Positions 57,806 through 64,000 of a DNA stretch of 64,000 nt are shown here, in pieces (position 1 is the first letter of the stretch; the number at the start of each line of letters is the position of its first letter). The translations under genes and the position numbers were made by a program. This stretch comes from Ectobius pallidus. Lineage: Eukaryota; Arthropoda; Insecta; Blattodea; Ectobiidae. Below the pieces are notes generated by a model. That model had not been told where the DNA came from. It worked only from the letters and a program-made list of their open reading frames with translations, and made no database searches. The stretch is taken from positions 18,822,629 through 18,886,628 of the forward strand of contig CAXKWD010000006.1 of assembly GCA_964059195.1 (NCBI GenBank). Direction: 5' to 3'.

Positions 57806-58564
57806 GTGTGTAGGAATCCCGATGTTAAATGTTCCGTCGTGGAAAGGTTTAATAGGACTCTAAAAACTAAAATGTACAAATATTTTACTTTCAAGAACAG
57901 TTACAAGTATCTCGACGTGTTGGATAAGTTTGTGAAGGGATATAACGATAGCGTACACAATACAACAGGAATGGCCCCTAATATGGTTAGCGATAAAGAT
58001 GTTTTGAAAATATGGCGACGTATGGCAAGGAAACAGATTCGTGTGAAACCGAGAGCTGTAAAGTTTTCGGTAGGGCAAACGGTAAGAATAGGTAGAGAGA
58101 AAATGAAATTCGCTAAAGGTTTCGAGCAAAACTATTCTACAGAAATATTCAGAATCGTCAAGGTCATTAAACATTCTCCTCAACCTGTATATGAACTAGA
58201 AGATCTCAAGGCCAGTCCTATTTTCGGACAGTTTTACAGTTATGAGCTCACACCAGTAACTATTGGGAAATCTGTGAAAACAAATCTAAATAGGAAAGAA
58301 CTTGTTTTTATATACTGTAATATAATAAAACCGCAACTTGTAGGAGATGCGTACGTTAAATGTCTTAGAATTATTCAGTTTCCTTTAAATACAGCAACTC
58401 ATGTCTTTCCTGAAGTTTATTATGTTCCTGTCGAATCTTCCAAATTTCAGGTGATAGGTATAGAAATGACAACAAAACTAGGAGAACTAGCTAACATAAC
58501 GGATAGCACTAAACCTACGATGCTCGTTTTACATTTTAAAAAGAGAAGGCAGATGGTGTTATGA
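57806..58564 (+). pseudogene. Integrase C-terminal part fused to another Polinton protein tail
   Basis: It is in the same frame as 57335-57805, directly after the TAA, and has no ATG at its beginning. It carries the catalytic Glu in VVERFNRTLK, then a C-terminal SH3/chromo-like region (FSVGQTVRIG, FEQNYSTEIFRIVKV, PVYELED, FYSYELTPV). From about residue 165 it continues with RKELVFIYCNIIKPQLVGDA, PEVYYVPV, FQVIGIEM and VLHFKKR. I recall that last part as the C-terminal end of a separate, larger Polinton protein. No stop separates them, so an internal deletion has probably fused the two genes. Confidence 0.8.
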
Positions 58565-58575
58565 GTTAGTTTGCG

Positions 58576-58938
58576 ATGGACCACCTTACAGCATACTACG
58601 TGAATCAGTCGGGAGGGCGTCTAGGCAATGTTGGTCCTTTCTACAGCGGCAGCCCCTATGTTCAACACGGTAGTGGAATAGGTAGTTTCTTGGGAGGATT
58701 ATTTAGAATGATAAAACCAATTCTCTTTTCGGGTGCTAAAGCGGTAGGTCGTGAAACTCTTTCGGCAGGAGCAAATATTTTAACCGATATAGCTAGTAGA
58801 AAGGAAGGTGATAAGGTAAAAGATATTATTGCTAATAGAGTAAACGAATCAACTCAGAAACTCGTGAATAAAATGAAGGGTAGGGGTAGAAAGAGAAAAG
58901 GGCGTCTCCTAAGATGCGAGATATATTTAGCGATGTAA
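58576..58938 (+). CDS. Small Gly-rich Polinton virion-like protein
   Basis: 120 codons. The conserved N-terminus is YYVNQSGG..GPFYSGSPYVQ, followed by a hydrophobic helix GIGSFLGGLFRMIKPILF, then GAKAVGRETLSAGANILTDI and a Lys/Arg-rich tail. This layout is typical of a small protein found next to the capsid genes of many Polintons. A minor virion protein with an amphipathic, membrane-active segment is inferred, not shown. The frame is intact. The stop lies just after the TATA box of the capsid gene. Confidence 0.8.
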   Translation: MDHLTAYYVNQSGGRLGNVGPFYSGSPYVQHGSGIGSFLGGLFRMIKPILFSGAKAVGRETLSAGANILTDIASRKEGDKVKDIIANRVNESTQKLVNKMKGRGRKRKGRLLRCEIYLAM

Positions 58939-58957
58939 AGAGGAGAAAGTAGTCAGT
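58922..58957 (+). promoter_or_regulatory. Core promoter of the major capsid gene
   Basis: TATATTTA at 58922-58929 lies within the last codons of the preceding gene. TCAGT is at 58953-58957, its A 33 bp from the first T. The ATG at 58967 follows after about 12 nt. Confidence 0.7.
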
Positions 58958-58966
58958 CGTGTAGAG

Positions 58967-60289
58967 ATGTTTGCCGTGACAAAGTCAGAGTTCGACCTTT
59001 TCGAGAGGAGCCCTATTCAAACATCGGTGGTGGGAAATGTTACTACATTATGCAAAGCCATTACTCCGGTGGAACAGAGCGTTCTCGAATTCGTGGTTGC
59101 TGCAGACAGCGAACATTATACAGATTTAAATGTACAACTCATGGTGGAGGGAAAATTCGTTAAAAGCGACGGGGCAGATATAGGTGAAGGCGATAAGGTT
59201 ACAGGAGTAAACAACTTGCTTCATTCACTTTTCAGTCATCTCAGCGTTTCCTTGAACGGGACATCAATCACCCCTTCGGAGGACTTGTACAATTACAGGT
59301 CTTACCTTGAAACATTGTTTGCATACGGTGAGGATGCTTCTAAAACTCATCTGACAAACGGTTTCTGGTATGCCGATAAAGCTATCGAAGGTTTGACAGA
59401 ACCTAAAGAATTGGTGGCATTAAACGGAACGTTGGGACCTAATGTTAAAAACGACGGTTGGACCGAAAGGTACAACAAGTCTAAGAATTCTAAAGTATTA
59501 GTCATGATAGGTAAACTACACGGTGATATTTTCAATCTGTCTAAACTTTTACTGCCTGGAGTAAACATGCATATAAGACTTACGAAAGCAAAGAGAGAGT
59601 TTTATCTCTTGGGTGAAAACGACAATTCAAAAGTCTTCTTTAAGTTTCTCGATGCAGGTCTGTACGTGAGGAAAATTAAAGCTTCGCCCAGCATTCTACT
59701 AGCACACATCAAAACTCTAGAGAAAGGTCATAATGCTCACTATCCTATCACAAGAGTGGATTTGAAAACATTTACGTTTAGTTCGGGAGCAAGCTCCATT
59801 TCTATAGATAATGCATACATTGGTACTCTACCTAAGCGTCTTCTCTTCTCCAGGGTGAAAAATTCTTCTTTCTCCGGCACAGTGGAGTCCAATCCCTACG
59901 AGTTTCGACATTTTGCTTTGAGTTCTTTTGCTTTGTACGTTAATGGACAACAGATTCCATCAGAAGGATTACACATTTCCACAGATCATGAGAAGACTAC
60001 TACTCTAGCTTACGATACACTTTTTAAAGGTTCGGGGATCCATCATAGCAATAGCGGGATGTTAATCACTCACGACATGTATATAAATGGGTATTTCACA
60101 CTGATGTATGATCTTACGCCTGATGTTTCGGCATCGCATGGTCATAGAAGTTTGCCCTGTAGTGGAAACATTAGAATAGAAGCAAAGTTCGATAAGGCTT
60201 TAGAACAAGCCATCACTTGTATCCTCTACTCCGAATACGACAACTCTATCGAGATCACTAAAGATAGAAGAGTGATTACAGATTTTTAG
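58967..60289 (+). CDS. Polinton major capsid protein (double jelly roll)
   Basis: 440 codons, intact. It resembles the proteins often annotated as F54H12.2-like, which were recognised as Polinton double-jelly-roll major capsid proteins. Landmarks are the N-terminal KSEFDLFERSPIQTSV, LEFVVAADSEHYTDL, HSLFSHLSVSLNG with a following YNYRSYLETLF, LLPGVNMHIRLTKAK, YPITRVDLKTF, and the C-terminal GYFTLMYDLTPD with a final GNIRIEAKF. Length and order are normal for the family. It has its own TATA/initiator and lies 4 nt before the protease gene. Confidence 0.92.
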   Translation: MFAVTKSEFDLFERSPIQTSVVGNVTTLCKAITPVEQSVLEFVVAADSEHYTDLNVQLMVEGKFVKSDGADIGEGDKVTGVNNLLHSLFSHLSVSLNGTSITPSEDLYNYRSYLETLFAYGEDASKTHLTNGFWYADKAIEGLTEPKELVALNGTLGPNVKNDGWTERYNKSKNSKVLVMIGKLHGDIFNLSKLLLPGVNMHIRLTKAKREFYLLGENDNSKVFFKFLDAGLYVRKIKASPSILLAHIKTLEKGHNAHYPITRVDLKTFTFSSGASSISIDNAYIGTLPKRLLFSRVKNSSFSGTVESNPYEFRHFALSSFALYVNGQQIPSEGLHISTDHEKTTTLAYDTLFKGSGIHHSNSGMLITHDMYINGYFTLMYDLTPDVSASHGHRSLPCSGNIRIEAKFDKALEQAITCILYSEYDNSIEITKDRRVITDF

Positions 60290-60293
60290 AATA

Positions 60294-60812
60294 ATGAATA
60301 GTAACCAAATAAACTATGCTTTACGTCACGTAGAAACATTCGGTGGGGTTTACCCTAGCGATATGTTACCATCTGTTGTAACGCATAAACCTAAGATTTA
60401 TGTCATTAACTTTGATCCTCATTCTTCACCTGGTTCTCATTGGGTTGCCGTGCTTTTCAAAAATCAGAATTTTGCCTATTACTTTGATTCTTTTGGCCTA
60501 CCACCCATCATTCCTGGGATAACAAAATTTATAAAACAAAACTCTATACAATGGCTGTACAACACTCAAAGACTCCAGGGACCGACAACGGCAGTATGTG
60601 GACATTATGCCTGTTTGTTCACATACTTCATGAATAATGGCTGGACGATGCAGGAGTATGTAAACATGTTTACTACGTCTCCAGACATAGAGGTCGTCCG
60701 CATCTTCCACAAATTCCTTGGAACTCTCTGTGGAACGAGGAAAGTTGGAGGTCAGAGATGTTTTCCAGGACATGTGCATTGTAAGTATCTATCTACATGG
60801 ATTTATTGTTAG
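60294..60812 (+). CDS. Polinton adenain-like cysteine protease
   Basis: 172 codons as an unspliced frame. The catalytic set of the adenain/Ulp1 class is visible: His49 in GSHWVAV, Asp65 in YYFDSFG, the oxyanion Gln95 in RLQGPT and Cys102 in AVCGHYACLF. It presumably processes virion proteins. A GTAAGT donor at 60781 and a TTTCTGATTTCAG acceptor ending at 60863 lie at the 3' end. Splicing them would end the protein at once after HVH, so the last 11 residues are uncertain. The gene follows the capsid gene after 4 nt and has no clear promoter of its own. Confidence 0.9.
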   Translation: MNSNQINYALRHVETFGGVYPSDMLPSVVTHKPKIYVINFDPHSSPGSHWVAVLFKNQNFAYYFDSFGLPPIIPGITKFIKQNSIQWLYNTQRLQGPTTAVCGHYACLFTYFMNNGWTMQEYVNMFTTSPDIEVVRIFHKFLGTLCGTRKVGGQRCFPGHVHCKYLSTWIYC

Positions 60813-60953
60813 CTTGGAAAAGTAGGTTGCGCTCAAGTTAAAACTCTTACTTTCTGATTTCAGAACGAAAAGATATAAAGCAGCTCGATTTCATCGGACT
60901 AGCTGAGTTTCGTTGCAGTGTCTGGAACGAGAGGTCCTCCTAGTTCTATCGTG

Positions 60954-61727
60954 ATGTCTTCATCATCAGAGACTACTACTACTGGCAAGAGCAAAACCAG
61001 CAAATGTAAAAAGGTATGTATATTCATTACTCATATGCTTGTATTGTATTGTTTGTTTGTTTATTTGATTGTTTTGTTTTCAGTTTTCATCATCAGGCTC
61101 TGTATAAAATTAGATTTCTTACGAGTATTGTTTTATGTGTTTCAGGTTTCGTCATCAGGATCTGTAAAGAAACAGAAGAAGATGATGATCGACAAGGTTG
61201 TGAAGGAAGCTGTGTCGGCAACACTCCCAAGAGTTGCTCCTACAGTGCTAGCCCGCAGAACCTATTTCCTCAACAACAGAAAGGACCGATACATCAGTTT
61301 CGGATTCTACTCCATTGTGAATTACACTGGATGTGCGGAGATTGGAACTTCTAAAGGTGCTTGTGTTATTTTGTCGCCCTACCTCCTCTCTTCGTTCTTG
61401 TTACATTTACCTAAAATGTGTGAAAATATGTGTTATTCTAAACATTATCTGTTTAAAGAAGACTCTTTCAAATTACAGACACGTAAAGACTTGAAAGAAT
61501 GTGTGATGCAATACGATAGTGCTCGTATTGTTTTACGTAATGATGACATTACTTACCTCGTTATGAATTCTATCATAATAAATGACATTATGAATAAGTT
61601 TGTACTAACGCAAAGCGAAGTGTTTAACTATATAAACAACAAACAAAGTGTTCCTGCAAGTTGTGAAATTCTGTCTTTATTAGACATGGTTACCGATGAA
61701 ATAAATCATCCTGCTCTATTACTGTGA
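60954..61727 (+). CDS. Spliced Polinton gene of unknown function
   Basis: Exon 1 is 60954-61013 (20 codons, Ser/Thr/Lys-rich, ending KCKK), with donor AAG|GTATGT. Exon 2 is 61146-61727, with acceptor TTATGTGTTTCAG, giving about 213 residues. The 132-bp intron is in phase and without stops, so an unspliced read-through is also open. The body has KMMIDKVVKEAV, a TYFLNNRKDRYISFGFYSIV segment, then Cys- and Leu-rich stretches. I recognise no family. A weak TATAAAG at 60874-60880 may be its promoter. A second acceptor at 61083 is discussed in the findings. Confidence 0.72.
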   Translation: MSSSSETTTTGKSKTSKCKKVCIFITHMLVLYCLFVYLIVLFSVFIIRLCIKLDFLRVLFYVFQVSSSGSVKKQKKMMIDKVVKEAVSATLPRVAPTVLARRTYFLNNRKDRYISFGFYSIVNYTGCAEIGTSKGACVILSPYLLSSFLLHLPKMCENMCYSKHYLFKEDSFKLQTRKDLKECVMQYDSARIVLRNDDITYLVMNSIIINDIMNKFVLTQSEVFNYINNKQSVPASCEILSLLDMVTDEINHPALLL

Positions 61728-61761
61728 AGCCATTTGTTTATACACTTTATTTCATAGGAGC

Positions 61762-61807
61762 GTGACAACCTTATTGACAATAATAATAATAATAATAAGG
61801 TTGTGAC
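61762..61807. other. Hairpin after the last Polinton gene
   Basis: GTGACAACCTTATT (61762-61775) and AATAAGGTTGTGAC (61794-61807) form a 14-bp stem with one mismatch around an 18-nt (AAT)n-rich loop. It lies 35 nt after the last stop codon, so it could mark a 3' end or be a chance foldback. Confidence 0.6.
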
Positions 61808-62056
61808 GTTCTGAAATGAAACTATAACCTTAACCCATTCCTATTCCTTACAAAAGTCATTTCACTTAGTCGATAGTAATAGTAACAGTGTTCATCTGGA
61901 AGAAGAAAGGATGCTGAAAGGAAGAAGAAGAATTGGTTATGTAAGTATAAACCTATTTTATCTTTTCATACCTAGGGAGAGGTGGGAAATAATATGGTAT
62001 TCATGCGTCCTTGCGCCATGTTGTACTATCTAGTCAACTTACCTTAGGAATGTACT

Positions 62057-62709
62057 GAAACCTGTATTTATACAGAAAACTGAAACACTTACATTAATGA
62101 CGTCACACCTTTAAAATTCTCTCTCCCCCAAGAGAAAAGATTGTATCACATATTTTATCTCTAAACAAGCCAAGGGATACATTCCAGGGCTACACTTCCG
62201 TGTTTTTTGTTGTTTCGCAAAAAAGATAAGCTGTTGAAAGGAATTCTTTTCCTCTTAGTCAGGATGTTATGTATAGTGCTTAGACGTCACACCTTTAAAA
62301 TTCTCTCTCCCCTAAGAAAAACTTCCGTGTTCCTGTTGTTTCGCAAAAAAAAAAAAAAGATAAGCTGTTGAAAGGAATTCTTTTCCTCTTAGTCATGATG
62401 TTATGTATAGTGCTTGTTACAGTAACTCCATCCACATGCTAGATTTGCTAATAGGATATGAACGTTTTTTTCTTAGAACGTATTTGCATAATAAACTACG
62501 TCATGGAGCAAAGGACCTAAGTGGTATGAACCAGGGGATACCATAACACGTAAGAGCGTATCCTTTTGTTTGAAAAATTCCTATGACGTCATGGAGCAAA
62601 GGACCTCGCGTTGGTGCATGTCGTGACATGTTTCAAGGGGGGCGACGTCGCGACGCCGGGGCGGGGTCGGGTGGCGGCCATTTTACTTTAAACGCCCACT
62701 ATAACTACT
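62057..62709 (-). repeat. Polinton right terminal inverted repeat
   Basis: The complement of 48940-49606, with shorter A runs. Its inner edge has the same TATAAATA on the minus strand, followed by CCTAAG|GTAAGTTG (donor-like, G at 62042), so it points into the element antisense to all its genes. Confidence 0.94.
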
Positions 62710-62715
62710 CACGTG

Positions 62716-64000
62716 TCCATACTACATTTCAACTATACCGTGCCGAAATAGATAATAGGCATGATTGATGTCCATCATTTCAGAAAATGATTCATTAGTC
62801 AAATTCAGAATTTAAGGAATTTCTTTTTTTGTTTTTACAGGGCCCCAATATTCTAAGAACTGCTGTCCATAACAGTAGCATGAATACAATATTTACATTA
62901 ATGTATAGAGAAAATGTCAAGTTAGGGAAAACTGGCGCACACTATCTGAAGGAAGGTGTCAGAGATGTCTTTATATAATCTCCAAACACTACAAGACTTA
63001 TCTCTGAGAATAATCTTCAGCAGGCTGGTAGAGATGTCCTCATTAAATCTCCACACAACACAAGAGATATCTTGATTATCTCCAGGCAGGTAGGCACAGA
63101 GAGATGGGAGCGGAGCAGCCACAAGGAAGACTGGGCATACACATGAAGAAAAGAGAGCCATCCGGCCACACACAATGGCAAACATCAAATCCGAGCAGCT
63201 TACTCGGTGATGGTCTCTGCAGCATCCCAAACAGACGTGCGTACGTCACGCCCGAACGGAAGAAAACAGGCTCCACACTCCAACATAGCCTGAAACATGA
63301 TGCACAGCGCACAGTATCTTCCAAAATAGAAAAGGGGGGGCACACAGTGTGAGTTGCCGGTCCCAAGAAATTCCAGTAGGTCCTTTTTATTTTCACTTGT
63401 CGTTTCATGTGAATTTATAGTCCAAACTTCTTATATCACTTCCCTTTATAGAATAACTTAACATATTATTCTTTCTTGATGAGGGTTTAGTCCATTAACT
63501 GAGTGTTATTTTAAAATCTCTGTCCAAATTTTTTAATTTAATCCTGGTGAATGCACTCAAACACCGAATAAACATGTCCTTTATAATTTGCTTGCCAATG
63601 TAATAACTGTATTACTTCCTCTAATTTTCATTTATGCTCAGTGGCAATCAGCCACTAATTTACATGGTTCACATAACCATTCAATTATCTTTCTCTCACT
63701 GTTTCCTTTTTATATCAATAGTCTACTTAAGGGTTACATTATATTCTTTTTTTTTTTTTTTGAAAGTTAGAAATTTTAGCTCGTAAATTTTTTTTCTTTT
63801 TGTTGAAGGAATCCTTTCTCCTTATTATTATTTTTTTTTTATTTTTTTTTTTTACATTTAAACATTCAATTTGACATTAAAATTTACATTTAAACATATA
63901 TACAAAGGCAGATCCATGGAGAAGTTGTTGAATGCAGACAAAAATTATGGGACAGTGCAAATAGTGTGATAAAAAACAACTCCTGAAGGGAGTCACGGAT
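62716..64000. other. Right flank of the Polinton, unassigned
   Basis: No coding frame is recognised. A GC-richer block at about 62,930-63,360 has no motif I can name. Poly(T) runs at about 63,748-63,762 and 63,826-63,853 could be the tail of minus-strand retroelements running off the window, but no reverse transcriptase or other domain is visible. Confidence 0.4.

Larger units (their letters stand above)
48940..62709 (+). mobile_element. Polinton/Maverick DNA transposon, 13.8 kb
   Basis: It is bounded by long terminal inverted repeats starting AGTAGTTATAGTGGGCG and by a 6-bp duplication CACGTG (48934-48939 and 62710-62715), the length known for Polintons. It encodes the hallmark set on the plus strand: family B polymerase, packaging ATPase, integrase, major capsid protein and adenain-like protease, with several small conserved proteins. 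Genes are tightly packed with 1-20 nt overlaps. The TIRs are nearly identical, but three genes carry one in-frame stop each, so this copy is probably not autonomous at present. Confidence 0.96.

Noticed and set aside
60918..60953. GTG start for the last Polinton gene
   Set aside because: A GTG start is not expected in an insect nuclear gene. The ATG at 60954 in the same frame is preferred.

Overview
The window looks like nuclear DNA of an insect, or at least an arthropod. It is AT-rich, with spliceosomal introns, tRNA-derived SINEs, TATA plus TCAGT-type initiators, and a dense, nested population of eukaryotic transposons. The recurrent TAGGCCTA-type word and the repeat mix fit a large polyneopteran or hemipteran genome, but I cannot name the species. 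I see no ordinary single-copy host gene. Every coding region I can support belongs to a mobile element or to a decayed multicopy family.

1-21,900: old, gene-poor DNA. It holds two SINEs with good target-site duplications (TSDs), a broken copy of an uncharacterised arthropod multicopy gene (1848-3174), a 164-bp tandem duplication, two copies of a non-autonomous hAT element in opposite orientation (5358-6202 and 18008-18487), two copies of a non-autonomous Helitron (12304-13172 and 19187-20018), another hAT element (13602-14265), a LINE 3' remnant with a (TTA)n tail, and a palindromic mariner (15597-16274).

21,934-29,565: a recent, apparently complete BEL/Pao LTR retrotransposon on the minus strand. 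It has 920-bp LTRs differing at one base that I found, a 5-bp TSD, PBS, PPT and one gag-pol frame of about 1,740 codons.

29,746-48,933: nested DNA transposons and LINE ends. These include a foldback MITE with a second copy at 43,647 that is itself interrupted by another element, a hAT element inside another hAT element (each with its own 8-bp TSD), LINE 3' ends, a further hAT element, a roughly 72-bp minisatellite and an R1-like RNase H remnant.

48,940-62,709: a 13.8-kb Polinton/Maverick with a 6-bp TSD (CACGTG) and terminal inverted repeats of about 660 bp. All recognised genes lie on the plus strand: protein-primed family B DNA polymerase, a small Cys-rich ORF, packaging ATPase, two small conserved Polinton proteins, integrase, a Gly-rich virion-like protein, double-jelly-roll major capsid protein, adenain-like protease, and a spliced gene of unknown function. 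Genes overlap by a few bases (TAATG, ATGA), and at least three have a TATA box plus TCAGT initiator at 31-33 bp spacing. The polymerase, the 56,700 gene and the integrase each contain exactly one in-frame stop, while the TIRs are almost identical. Upstream of the polymerase lie a 7-unit 98-99-bp tandem array and a promoter-like repeat whose last member is the polymerase promoter.

62,716-64,000: flanking DNA with no gene I can support.
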